Assembly (NCBI GenBank): GCA_947069175.1
Contig: CAMTDV010000027.1
Coordinates: 45,335,369-45,399,368 of the forward strand
Source: Scalesia atractyloides
Taxonomy: Eukaryota; Streptophyta; Magnoliopsida; Asterales; Asteraceae
DNA: 64,000 bases
Direction of reading: 5' to 3'
Numbering within the stretch: position 1 is the first letter of the stretch; each line of letters starts with the position of its first letter. A program made the position numbers and the translations under genes. The notes below the pieces were generated by a model that did no database searches, was not told the DNA's origin, and saw nothing but the letters and a program-made list of their open reading frames with translations. Shown here piece by piece: positions 31,975-43,490 of this stretch.

Positions 31975-32133
31975 CTCATACGAATAACAATTTATTAGTA
32001 CAAAGAACAACTGATTTTTATGAACAACTGTCTTGATTAAAAAAGTGATTTACTCGTATGAGTAACTGGCTTCTACGAATGACATGTTACTCGTCCGAGT
32101 GGTACTTCACTCGTACGGATATTGTTCGTACAA
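31975..32133 (-). promoter_or_regulatory. TCGTACGA-like array nearest to ORF3
   Basis: Octamer variants start at 31975 (TCATACGA), 32054 (TCGTATGA), 32072 (short TCTACGA), 32091 (TCGTCCGA), 32111 (TCGTACGG) and 32126 (TCGTACAA). From 32054 to 32111 the spacing is 18-20 bp. It lies about 120 bp upstream of the ORF3 ATG in element sense. A promoter role is inferred. Confidence 0.45.
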
Positions 32134-32391
32134 ACAACTTCAAGAGAAGATTATTCAAAAGGAACTTGTTTTTTCGTTAAAGATTTTTCGCTTAAAGTTT
32201 GTCGTTCATGTAAGTCAAAGTCACATAGTCAGATAATGTTCAAGATGCTCATCTTTAAAGTATGCCAACATTGTCAAATATATGTTAAAGATATCAGAAA
32301 CAACTTAAAGATAGGTGAAAAGATGACGTGAGCAAGGTGAAAGTAAAGTTCCACCAAAGAACTTCATCACCTTTATACCACATCATGATAC

Positions 32392-32498
32392 TCGTGTGAA
32401 CAACCTTAGCTCGTACGAAGAACTCCATTCGTACAAGACCCCAGTTGTCATTTGTACGAGGCACAATGGCTCGTACGAGTGATCTCTGATTCGTACTT
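32392..32498 (-). promoter_or_regulatory. TCGTACGA-like array, second internal block
   Basis: Variants at 32392 (TCGTGTGA), 32411 (TCGTACGA), 32429 (TCGTACAA), 32452 (TTGTACGA), 32471 (TCGTACGA) and 32491 (TCGTACTT); spacing 18-23 bp. The order of variants resembles the LTR array. Confidence 0.5.
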
Positions 32499-33956
32499 GT
32501 CCAAGTTTTTCAAAACTGGACTTACAGTTCTTCGAGGACCTTAGGTTTTTCATTGACCTGTTTAGAACTTTGCACATATCCACACTTACTCACAAATTAT
32601 GTTAGGAAAATTGCTCGTTAAACAGATTTTATTCTTTGAGATGAGTTTATCTGTTGTAAGAAAGTACTTTTATGAAGTTATGATAGCAAGACAAGTGATT
32701 TTTAGGGTGTATATTGGTAGAAAACCTTTTGAGTTTCCATCTTTGGCTAAATAAAAAAGAACTTAATTTTAACAACAGAGTAAACTAAACTAAAATGATC
32801 AATCAACAAATAAGAATAAGCTATATGTCTACTAGGCAATCTTTTTCAGAATTTCCAGGTAAGAGAGTCATACCAGCTTTTAATCTTGCCAAAAATGAGT
32901 TTTGTTTAAAACATTAAATTAAATAAATAAGTATTCTACTGTGATTATCGGTATTGTTGTCCATGTAAGGTCAGCTTATCAGATGTAATCATGATTAGGA
33001 GATATGATTAATGTATGATCTATACTTACTAGCCGGTGTTCAACCACTTCACGAGACATTCCCGTATCAAGACATGCACGAGAGAAAATCTTACCGGTGA
33101 GTATACTGCTTATCATCTGTTTTGACGTATATGATGTGAGATACTCACTTATTTTGATTGAAAACAAGCCTTATGTGATTAATCACTTATTGATTAGGAA
33201 CTTGATTTTCAGATGCATGTAGGGCATAGGAGTAAGTCTGTGAACAGGTTAGTACCATCGTACCGACAAAGAGACGAACTTAGCTCCCGCATAAAGCTGT
33301 GATATATTATCACTTATTTTTTGGGTGAATTTGATATTTTTATCACTTATTGGTGGTCGTATGCAATATTTACACGTATGTATAGTATCATGGAAGTTCT
33401 AGACTTGCGTCACCGTTATTTTTCGGTAAAAGATTCAACCATGATACCCAGATGATAAGCAAACATAAAGACCGCATATCTCGGAACCTCGACATACTAT
33501 CAAATGAATTTCGGTACCAAGACCATATGCCAATGAATGGTTCCCACTTGGCTTTTAGTCTGTTATGTTTATATCAATCTGCACATTTTAATCTGATTGT
33601 GAGCCTACCGATACATCAATAGTAAAGCTACTTATCAATTTTCGTTTTATGTTTTTGACCGTTTTTGACAGATCACCAGTGTGTATCATCATCTTCTCTT
33701 ATCTTTCCAAGAAACTCATTTTTTATTTTTGATTTTCTATTGTTTTGTATTTTCTAAATTTTTCTCCCCCTTAAATAAAGAAGGTAAATAAATAAAAACT
33801 TAACTAGATAAAAGACATATTTTTGTATTTTCTCATATTTTTGTATTTTTCTTGGAATTTCTCCCCTAAAGTATAAAACTAAGAGAAAATTGAAAATCTT
33901 TTTTTTCTTTTTAGATTTTAAGAAATATTTACGAAAATGATTTAGCCAAGGATGAT

Positions 33957-34965
33957 TTACTCGGGTTTCACCTTGATGCCATTGACCAAAAGGAGATAAT
34001 CAAAATGTGATTTATCAAAAGCTTTTGTAAACAGGTTGGCACGTTGGTGATCAGTGTGGATTTTAACAACATTGATAAGTTTCTTTTCATAACAATCTCG
34101 TATGAAATGATACTTGATCTCAATGTGTTTGGTTTTTGAGTGCTGTACAGGATTACGAGTGATCTGTAAAGCAGCTTCATTATCAACAAAAATAGGAGTA
34201 GTTAAAACTTCAAAACTGTAGTCGTGCATTTGCTGTTGCATCCATAGAACATAAGAGCAGCAACTAGAAGCTGAAATATACTCAGCCTCACAGGTTGACG
34301 TAGCTACACTAGTCTGCTTTTTTGCATTGCCACGTGACTAGGTGATTTCCCAAGAACTGACATCCTGCTGATGTTGATTTCACACCGATCTTGCAGGCAC
34401 CATGATCAGAATCACTAAATGCTGTCAAATCAAACTTATCATCCTTAGGGTACCAGAGACCAGTGTCCAGGTGACCCTTCAAATAACAAAACATCCTTTT
34501 CACAACCATCAAATGAGAAGCCTTTGGACTTGACTGGTAGCGAGCTAGAAGACATGTTGGGTACATTATATAAGGTCTTGAAGCAGTAAGATACATAAGA
34601 GATCCGACCATAGCATGATAAAGACATGGTTCCACATGTTCACCCATTCCATCAGGAGTAATCCTGTGATTCTGAGCTAATGGAGTTCCCAAGGGCTTTG
34701 AGTCTTCCGTTTGAAATCGTTTGAGAATATCCCCGACGTACTTGGTTTGATGGATGAATATCCCTTCCTGAGATTGATGAACCTGCAAATCTAAAAAGAA
34801 ATTCATTTCTCCTATTGCACTCATCTCGAACTTCTCTTGCATCACCTGCTCAAATTCTTTGCACAATATCTCGTTTGTAGACCCAAAAATAATATCATCA
34901 ACATACACTTGTACCAGCAATAAGTCCTCATTTTCTTCCTTAATGAAGAGAGTACAGTCGAGCAA
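33957..34965 (-). pseudogene. pol: Copia A RT C-terminal part and RNase H
   Basis: Frame 34965-34309 holds the catalytic YVDDIIFGS, FLDLQVHQSQEG, GSLMYLTASRP, CYLKGHLDTGLW and the RNase H start (FSDSDHGACK). A frame break near 34309 follows WQCKK. Frame 34241-33957 completes RNase H (FVDNEAALQITRNP, HSKTKHIEIKYHF, LFTKAF) and gives the likely pol end at 33957. Catalytic residues of RT are intact; the enzyme is broken by frameshifts. Confidence 0.88.
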
Positions 34966-36066
34966 TCCACGTCGAAACCATTCTTTAGAAGATAGGAAGA
35001 CAACGTTTTAATACCAAGCCCATGGAGCTTGATGAAGACCATATAGTGCCTTATTCAGAAGCCAAACCTTGTCAGGATGGATTGGATATTCAAAGCCAGG
35101 CGGTTGCTCAACATATAGTTCTTCTTCAACCACACCATGAAGAAATGCACTCTTCACATCCATTTGATAAACGGTAAACTTCTTGTAGGACGCATAAGCC
35201 AAGAAAATTCTTATGGGCTAAAGACGTGCTACCGGTGCATAAACTTCAATGTAATTAATGCCTTCTACTTGATTAAAGCCCTGGACAACCAATCTTGCTT
35301 TGTTTCTCACAACAACACCTCGGTTTTCCTTCTTACACTTGTAAACCCATCTTGTACCAATCTTCTTGTAGTTGTCAGGCATGTCAACCAATTTCCACAT
35401 GCCTAACTTCTGAAACTGTTGAAGTTCTTCTAGCATTGCCTCAACTCATGAGGCTTCTTTCATTGCCTGCTTCAAAGATTTTGGTTCTACTTGGAAGACA
35501 TAGCAGACAAAAGACCAATCATTCTGTTCCCCAGATTCCCTAATAACCGAATACAAACCAGCATTCTGGTTATTCCTTAGCTGATTACGAGTCTGCACAC
35601 CACTCAGTACATCTCCTATAATATTCTGCTGAGGATGGGTATTATGAATTCGAGTCTCAGGAACACCCGGAACTCGAGAATTTATACCAAAATTGTTGAT
35701 ATTTAGATCAATAACTAATTCGTTTGCTGGATTTGATGAATATGTAGAGGTATGACCTTCAGTCGTCCCTTGATTCTGCGCATTTGACGTGACATCTGAA
35801 ATTCCAGGAACCGGACCAGAAGTAGCTTCATTTGCATCATGGAACTCATCATCTTCTGACGAAACATTATAATCAGCAGCATCTTCGAATTCCTCATTCT
35901 GAACAAGATTGTTAACCGAAGTAGACACTTGAGGGTTAACAATAATTGGTTGTACTAATGACGAGTCAACTGCAGTATCACTTTCCAGTAGCATTTGAGC
36001 AGCTGCAGAAGCATCATCAAAAGTTGGTAGATTAAAGGAGTTAAACAGCCCATCATAGTCAAACAT
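34966..36066 (-). pseudogene. pol: Copia A linker and RT N-terminal part
   Basis: Frame 36066-35446 is an acidic, Asn/Ser-rich linker. Frame 35436-35218 is RT (FQKLGMWKLVDMPDNYKKIG, ARLVVQGFNQVEGINY, YAPVARL), and 35202-35008 continues (VYQMDVKSAFLHGVVEEELY, GLHQAPWAWY). There are at least four frame breaks or stops. Fingers/palm of a copia RT. Confidence 0.86.
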
Positions 36067-36129
36067 CCACGGAGCACCCGGAGCTCTTACTGATTCAGTG
36101 TATCTTTGAACCTTAACTTCACCCCATTC

Positions 36130-37387
36130 TTATCTCTTTTTCGTTGACAAATTCCACACTCTGAAATTAGGAGTAGGATATCCAAGAAAGAAACCTTCGA
36201 CAGCCTTTGGTCCAAACTTACCATGTGGATCAATCATAGTGCATGGAGCTCCAAAAGGTTCTAAGAAAGAGACATCCAGTTTCCTTTTATGTAACAACTC
36301 AAAACATGTTTTCCCATGCCTTTTCATCGTAAGAACTCTATTCATCGTATAACATGCAGTAGCCACAGCCTCTTCCCAAAATTGAACAGGAAGTTCTGAT
36401 TCTACTAATATAGTTCTTACAGTTTCAATAAGAGTTCTATTTTTTCTCTCAGCGACACCATTTTGTTGTGGAGTGTATCGAGAACTGTACTCATGCAAAA
36501 TGCCTTTAGAAGAACAGAACTCATCCATAACATGGTTCTTGAATTTGGTTCCATTGTCGCTTCTAATTCTCCTTATCTTTAAATTGTACGAATTTTAAAG
36601 TAGCGTCAGGAGATTCTTGAGGATTTCAAGAACTTCACTCTTGTGTGCCAACATATTCACCCATGAAATCTTGAGTAGTAACTACCAAGCAATATAAATC
36701 ACCAAAGGTAGTCTTGTGTTTCATAGGTCCAAATAGGTCCATATGAAGACGTTCTAGAGGCATATTCACTGTGTTAATCTTCTTCACAGGATGAGATTTT
36801 GTAGCTTGCTTTCCTTTTTGGCACGATACATTGACGTCTTGTAAATGAAAGTTCTTCACTGGTACACCACTTACAAGATTGTTTTTCACCAAATAGTTCA
36901 TTTTCCTCAAGTGAATGTGTCTCATTCGTCTGTGCCAAGAGATTGATTCCTTTTCGGTCACTTTTGAGACAAAACATGTAACTTGTGCAGACGTGGTAAT
37001 AGCTTGGCTCATGTTAAGAATATACAAGTCATTTATTCTTGGAGCCGACAGGAGAATCCATTCTTTGGGAATCTTGAAACCAGGTTTCAGCACATAACAT
37101 CCGACATCATCAAAATGAACCGTGAACTTCTTGTCGTAGATTTGAAAAACACTTAGAAGATTGTGATCAATTTGACGAACATAATTGATCTTATCAAAGC
37201 TAACAACACCATTGGATACCATTCCTTCTCCAGTGATGTATCCGTCCTTGTCTCCAGCAAAAGCAACATAGCCTCCTCGAATGCTTTTCACATCATAAAG
37301 GAGCCTTAAGTCGCCTGTCATGTGCCTTGATGCTCCACTGTCAACAATCCAATGACTATTCAGAGTTCCTCTTGGAACACACTGCAC
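36130..37387 (-). pseudogene. pol: Copia A protease, pre-integrase and integrase
   Basis: Frame 37387-36635: protease WIVDSGASRHMTG (intact Asp), INYVRQIDHNLLSVFQIYD, pre-integrase zinc domain (WHRRMRHIHLRKMN, CQKGKQATKSH) and LHMDLFGPMKHK. The first catalytic Asp region of integrase is disturbed (VVTTQDFMG) and the frame is lost. The second Asp segment (about 36550) is in another frame. Frame 36528-36130 carries the Glu motif QQNGVAERKNRTL, FWEEAVATACYTMNRV and the GYF-type module (VEGFFLGYPT). Confidence 0.87.
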
Positions 37388-37401
37388 ATTTCAATACCCG
37401 A

Positions 37402-39415
37402 TCAGTTTGAGATGGGGACCCAAGCCTTAGTGGTCTTTGGTCGACCCTTATCATCAAGAAATGTGATTTCTATTTCTTGATGATTTGGAAACTTTGTGCC
37501 TCCCCCTGAATCATTACCGGTCTCAGGTTTCCAAGATTGTTGAATTTTAACAGAATGACTATTATTTACATTTTTAACTACTTTTGGTTTTATCAAACTT
37601 GAAGAACTTGGTTTCCTTTCTGAAAAATCAGATTTTATTGCTTTTTCAATTATTTTTACTTATTTACGTCTGTTCTTCTTGTTCTTTAACAATACGTTTG
37701 TCTTGTTTTGGTGATACAGATTGATGTTGGTAAGTTGGTTCAGGAGGGGCTTTTTCAACAAATCTGGGTTTTGCTGGGTGGGTATAATTTTTTATTATGT
37801 GGCCAAACACTCCACATTTAAAACAGGTTCTCCTTTCAACAAATTTAGGAGATCCTGTTTTATGACTTGATGTTGAACTTGTGGGTCTCGAGGTACTTGG
37901 TTCATGTTCACACCCATTTGTATGTTGGGTGTAATTGTTTTGACTATTACGCTTCAAAATCTTGACTTTGTTTACAAAATCGATATTAGACTTTCTTTCA
38001 AAAGTCTCGATTTTATCAGTACTAGTTGAACTCACAAATTTAACATTCTTTAATTTCTTCTTGTAGTGAGCACCTTTAGCTTCAACCTTTGGTTGTGATA
38101 CCTTAGGTTTATCAACTCGCTTTTCTTGTTTTTCTTTTGAAATGGATAATGGTTGTGACTTGATTGGATTTTTCTTTTCCACAAATTTGGTTGTAGAATT
38201 TTTCAAAAACTTGTTCAATTGAGGTTGGATTTACATTTTTGATCTGAAAGTCTTTGTTTGAGTAGATTTTCTTGTCCCCAATCAAAGTATACAACACATT
38301 ATCATTTTTATCTGTAGACGTATTTGTTTTGACAGATTTCATAGGATCATTCTCTTGATTTTCTACAGTTTTCACATTGGGAGTAGCATAAATTTCTATC
38401 CCTTTTTCTTCATCAAGAGATTGATCCTGATCAATTTTCTTGGACTCATTATCTGATGAATCATCCTCCCTATTGTAGAAGGATTCTGATCAACAACTGA
38501 TGATGAGTTCTCTGATTTTCTTGATTCATATAAGGAATTGTCCAGTTTAAACCCTAATCCTGCTGCAAACTCTTCAGGATTAAGAGGTACAGATGGTTCA
38601 AAGCTTGGCATTTCCTCTTCATCAGGTAATTTGGTATAATTATGTTTCAAAGGAGGTGAACACACTTTATACGCAATGTATTTGACATCTCCTTTTAGTT
38701 TTTGAACGTCAATGATGTGATCAAGCACATATCAAGAGTTAGAATAACTCTCTAATTTGAGCTTAATTGCATCATGTTCGCATTTGGCAATGGCTAACTC
38801 CTTTTTCGTGTCTTCTAGGATATTAATATAGTTATTAATTCCTGTTTGTTTGTTCAAAACTGTCTTCGTTAATTCAGAAACACTTTTCTTAAGAGTTTCT
38901 ATTACAAATTTGAATCCCTTTTCGTTTCGAGTTAAAGCGAAATTTGCCTCTTTGCATTTTGACAGTTCAACAACTAGGTTTTGATTGTGACTGTTTATTA
39001 TTTCAAATTTTGTTTTTAATTCAGCACAGTCACTGCATATCTTAGGAGAGTCGGAATTTACCTGACTTGTCGAACCAGCAACATTAGCCATGAAGGCAGT
39101 ATGATGAGGGAAGGATGCATTATTTGTAAATATTTTCTCCATTACCTTCGATGCAATTTTTTATTTCTTCATCATACCAGCCTTTTGACTTTTCAGCTCC
39201 TCTTCTTCTTTCAGCAACTCACTGACCTCAGTATCAATCCTTTCCCTGACATCTGAATTGGATCCATAACCACCTGTACTCAAGCATTCTTCATCAGAAC
39301 TACCATTATACCCCGAACTATCATCATCATCAGAACTGTCAATGCTGTGAACATGTTTGATTTGATTGATAATCTTGGCATAACATGCAGTTCCTCCTTG
39401 ATTCTCGTTTCCCAA
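37402..39415 (-). pseudogene. Copia A gag extension: coiled coil and second CCHC knuckle
   Basis: Broken frames: 39161-39415 (acidic, Ser/Asp-rich), 38732-39142 (coiled coil with CSDCAELKTKFEII), 38396-38728, 38112-38375, 37664-38218 (basic, then CFKCGVFGHIIKNY, a CCHC-like knuckle with Tyr as last ligand) and 37402-37596. The layout mirrors copia E 27061-29000. No enzyme motif. A long gag-protease spacer with a second knuckle seems common to both families. Confidence 0.75.
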
Positions 39416-39592
39416 TTGTACAGACCAATCGCATCCTTCATCTGCTTGAACTACTAGAGCTCTGTTTGTGTTGTTTGAAGGCCCAGACTGGTTGGTGTTG
39501 TTTGGGTTGTTAACAACTACTATTCTCCGTTCATTGTTAACATGAACTGTGTTGGATGGTTATGATTGATTTCGAAAAGATTTGTGATTTCC

Positions 39593-41032
39593 TTATTTGC
39601 TGGTTCTAGTGCACTCACGTTTGAAGTGACCTTTTTCACCACAGTAGAAGCAAGTAACAACATTTTTATTAAAACCGTATTTCGTATCTTTCTTGCTCTC
39701 CAAACTTGTTTTTCCAGTTCTGCTCATGTAATCCTTAGCTCTTCTGACCGCACTTGCAAACACCCATTTAATATCCATTAACTCCATCTCATCCCTGTCT
39801 ATTTGTTGGTAGTCTTCATTAGTCAAATTGATGTTTCCAATTTGAACAACGACTAATCCACAATAAGCACTAACCATGGTGTTCCGAAGTTCCATATGTT
39901 CCTGAGCAAATTCTACACTGACCTTGGAAAGATGTGATGTATCAAGTCTGACTGTATTAGGGTTTGCAGATTGAAAGTTGTTACCATAGAAAGCTTGTTG
40001 AGAAGCTTGTTGTGGAGCTTGAGGTGTAACAACTTGAGGTTGTTGAAGAAAGGCTTAAGGATCAAATACTTGACCATAGGTTTGAGTACTTGAGCCGGCA
40101 GATTGATCCGTTTGAACTGGTGGTGGTATAAAGGGGTTAACACTTGACACAATCACGGTTTGAAGTTTTGGTTGCTGAATTGAATTAACACCTGTGTTAA
40201 TACCTCCAAAGTATATCTCAGGCTTTCTGGATCTCTTCTTCATTTTTGTTCTCCAGCTTCTGAAAAAATTCATAGATACTGATCACATCCAAAACACCTG
40301 CATGCCTTAGTAAGTCAATAAATTGACTCCACTTTGGTAGTAAGGCATTAGCAAAACGCATCACGATTTCCGGTGGAGATGCTAACACTTTGTATGAATA
40401 CATTTCACTAAGAAGGTGGTAGAAACGTGTTGTCATGTCGCTCAATGTTTCATTCTCCATGAACATGAAACCTTCAAACTCCTTCTTCAGCAGATCATGT
40501 CGTATTTTTCTGGTTGCAGCATTTCCTTCTCCTCTTGCTTCCAAAGTATCCCACAGGTTCTTGGTGGTGGTACAGTACACAAGCTGATGATAAATATCCT
40601 TATGAAGTGCTTGTGTAAGGATAGCAAACGCCTTTTTCTCTAAATCATAAGCCTTTTTATCGCTTTCATCTAGGTTGGCTAAGGAAGTTGGATTTAGTCC
40701 TGCTTCTTCGAGAGATTCCTTGTATGGTGTAGAAAACATGTCCATAATTCTGTATTTTATCCAAGAACATATGTATGGAAACGACTTTTCCACGAAGGAT
40801 AATCATTCATATGGTTCAGTTTTGGTGGACGGTTATTATTCCCAGTTTCACTCTCGCTTACAAGAAGAGTCTGGATGCTCTGATTTTGATTTGCGACACA
40901 CGCCCATTGATTTGCGGTAATCATGGCTGTATGTTGAGGCATTAATGATTTAACCCATGAGGTTGCGGAGCTTTGTGATGAATCTTGATCTGTGCTTGAA
41001 CTACTCCCCTAATCCCAAGGATTAGTACTCAT
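39593..41032 (-). pseudogene. gag: Copia A gag
   Basis: The likely start is ATG 41032 (MSTNPWD), followed by an in-frame TAG at codon 8. Frame 40942-40757 includes RPPKLNHMNDYPSWKSRF. After a frame break, 40793-40218 carries DKKAYDLEKKAFAILTQAL, TTKNLWDTLEARGEGN and FANALLPKWSQF, the copia gag core. After further breaks 39895-39593 encodes the knuckle CFYCGEKGHFKREC, a complete CCHC. Capsid/nucleocapsid protein, now pseudogenic. Confidence 0.86.
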
Positions 41033-41803
41033 TATATTTTGTTTGTTATGAAAATTAAAAGGTTTAAAGTTTAAATTTTTGAAAATAACAGTCTCCTTTT
41101 AAAGTTCACAATTTTAAAAACCACAATTTTGAAAAACTAAAACACGAAAAACAAATCAAGCTTGTTCTTCGTACGAGTGACTGTCCTTCATACGAACCAG
41201 GTGCTTCGTATGAGAGACACTCTTTCGTGCAAGCAAACTTGTGCTTCGTGCGAACAAGGTTCTTCGTGCGGATCACTTGGTCTTTCGCACGAACAGTCTT
41301 GTTCTTCGTGCGGATGGGTTATTCGCACAGATGTTTTTCGTTGAGAGGAATCTTTTTGCAGGGTTGGTTGGTGAAAATTTCCTTTTCTAACGTAGACTTG
41401 TTGTCGAAAGTGGTCAGTTGTCTACACAATTTTGGTTAAAAAGACAAGCATTCCATATAAGCTTTTCAGTAAAAACAGTCAAGTCAAGTCAGAATGTCCA
41501 GAGATTTGGTCAACCCTACAAGAATATTCCGGTGAGTTTTCCGGCAGTGTTTCATCTGAAGATATGTCCAATTGAACTTTGGTTGAAAATTTTAAGAAAA
41601 ACCAGATCCTAACATGTCTACATGTATTCTAACAAGGTTTTTATGAAAATTTTCATGATAAAACAAGTTTTAACTAAGTTTTAAGTTGGTTATCTTTTAA
41701 AAACTTAAGTTTTCTATTGAAAGTTCAAGAACACTTCCAGAAACCCTCACAACTAGCTCAGACATAACACTAAGCTTGGTTTCAAACAAGGAAGAGAGCC
41801 AAA
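41033..41803 (-). other. Copia A leader with 20-bp repeat array
   Basis: Non-coding leader between PBS and gag. From 41169 to 41330 nine variants of TCGTACGA (many TCGTGCGA or TCGCACGA) recur with spacings of 17-21 bp: 41169, 41188, 41206, 41225, 41246, 41264, 41285, 41306 and 41323. Plus-strand ORFs at 41162-41439 are readings of the array. Confidence 0.75.
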
Positions 41804-41817
41804 GCTCTGATACCACT
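41804..41817 (-). promoter_or_regulatory. Copia A primer-binding site, initiator Met-tRNA type
   Basis: The minus strand reads AGTGGTATCAGAGC directly after the 5' LTR. Confidence 0.92.
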
Positions 41818-42585
41818 TGTAGGTCCACTTGGAGGATCAAGATTAACCTACTTCCCTGTTTATACAACACAAATACGAGTGCGGAATCCTCATAAGTATG
41901 CAAACCAAAGCAAAGTAAGAAACACAGGATAACCAAAGATTCAATATCTTGATTAACAGAAGAGAACTAGTACAAACACATACAAACAATGTTCATACAG
42001 ACTCATGAAATACTCTCTGTGTTCTTGTGCTTCAGTGTCTCTCTCTCTAGTGTCTAACTTGTTCACTGATGTCTCACCTGATGATTCTCTCGTCTCATAT
42101 TGCACTGAGAAGTGCATGTCTGTATATATAGTGTCACACCTAGCAACATATGAAGAATGTTGCTGGTCGTACAAAACACCATAAGTCACGAAGAACATTC
42201 ACCATAAGGATGCTCGTATGAACGATCCATGGCTCGTACGAACATAAACTAGCTCGTACGACTCAAGCAAGATGCTTGTTACAATGAGCCACTCATACGA
42301 ATGGAATGTGGCTCGTACGAGCAACATCTTGCTCGTATGAAGCATCTCCCAATAGTACTTAGATGTGTTCTTCGGAGAACATTCCAACAGACATGACGTA
42401 CACAAGACTCAACAGTATGCACAAATGCAACTGTTTTACACAGACAAACTAATCGTCATACTAAACCAAGATAGGAGGATATATTGATTTGTCAACATGA
42501 CCAAACTATACAGACACAATTAACAAAGACCGTACAATTACAGACATAACTAAGAGCAAGCGACAGACACAAAAGTGTATCAACA
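41818..42585 (-). repeat. Copia A 5' LTR (768 bp)
   Basis: Pairs with 3390-4176. TATATATA lies at 42123-42130. It is followed on the right by CGTAA (42586-42590). Confidence 0.93.
42214..42340 (-). promoter_or_regulatory. Phased TCGTACGA array in copia A U3 (5' LTR copy)
   Basis: Six octamers start at 42214, 42234, 42254, 42293, 42313 and 42333: steps of 20, 20, 39, 20 and 20 bp. Three are perfect TCGTACGA; the others are single-base variants. The nearest is about 85 bp upstream of the TATA in element sense. The 3' LTR copy lacks about 26 bp here and shows a shorter array. Confidence 0.55.
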
Positions 42586-43490
42586 CGTAACGCTCGTGAA
42601 AACGATGCCGCACACACCCTCCCATGCAATGAGCTCAAAAAGCTGATGGAGAATGAATTTTGCCCTCCCCATGAGCGCAAACGACTCGAAAACGAGTTTT
42701 GGAACCTTAAGGAGGTTGGGAACGACAACACCGGCCTCACAGCCCATTTCAAGTAGCTGAGTGTGATTTTCCCTAGCCAAGTTATCACAGTCGAAAAGGC
42801 AGTTGCCAAATACATACGCTGCCTCCCTCCTCACCTCACGGACCTCGTCGACGCCACCTCACCCAAAACTCTTGAGGAAACCTTTCGCTTGTCCGCCCGA
42901 CTAAACAATAACCACGTCCTTCGTGAAGCCTCCAAGGCTTCATTGACGAAAGCCCACCAAGCCACCGCCGAAACCCTCACCGAACCTATCTCATCCAAGC
43001 CCGAAAGAGCAACAACAAAGGCAAGAAGCAGAGGGCTTCGAGCCAAAACTACACGGTAGTCACTCCGCCAAACCCGCAACCTTCCCATCAGCTAGCCTTA
43101 GCCCCTCCCGAGCCTATAAAAAGGCGTACATTGGGCCGCATCCCAAGTGTAACACCTGCCCCTACCACCATCTCGTAAATGCCCCTTGCCGCCTATGCAC
43201 AAGCTGCAATAGGTACGGACACTTCGCTCCACAATGTCGAAGTGCTCCGCAAGCCCCCGCCAACCAATCCCGAGCCATCACCACACCCCAAAACCCTACC
43301 GCCAACCAACCCGACCACTTGCAACCACTCTCGTGCCTGCTCAGATGCGAAGATCCCAACCACTTCGCCAACACCTACCTGTGGTGCAATAAAACAACAA
43401 CCAGCAGCAACAACAATAAGCTCGTGGGCGAGCCTTCTTAATCACAGCTGCACAAGCTCAAAACGCCAACGATGTCATCACGGGTACATT
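42586..43490 (+). pseudogene. gag: Gypsy G gag, C-terminal part with zinc knuckles
   Basis: The frame continues from 3389 into NDAAHTLPCNELKKLM, then FWNLKEVGND, a TAG near 42754, and VEKAVAKYIRCLPPHLTDLV with ARLNNNHVLREA. Around 43145-43235 another frame encodes CNTCPYHHLVNAPC and CTSCNRYGHFAPQC, two adjacent knuckles; a third CCHC-like block follows near 43340. Frame breaks occur near 43060 and 43430. Confidence 0.82.

Larger units (their letters stand above)
31915..33956 (-). other. Copia A non-coding region between pol and ORF3
   Basis: About 2 kb without a convincing ORF. It contains two arrays of TCGTACGA-like octamers (annotated separately) and a T-rich tract at 33700-33920. Parts resemble the post-pol region of copia E, including paired TATGCA/GTATAC-type inverted words. 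Confidence 0.65.
3390..42585 (-). mobile_element. Copia A: Ty1/copia element with third ORF, nested in Gypsy G gag
   Basis: Minus-strand element: 5' LTR 41818-42585, PBS 41804-41817, gag 39593-41032, spacer/zinc-finger region 37402-39415, protease 36900-37387, integrase 36130-36900, RT/RNase H 33957-35436, 2 kb non-coding, ORF3, PPT and 3' LTR 3390-4176. Integrase before RT defines copia. It is interrupted by solo LTR B1 (TSD GTTGA) and copia E (TSD GAAAG/AAAAG). Without those insertions it would be about 13.5 kb, large for a copia element. All coding parts are frameshifted. Confidence 0.93.
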
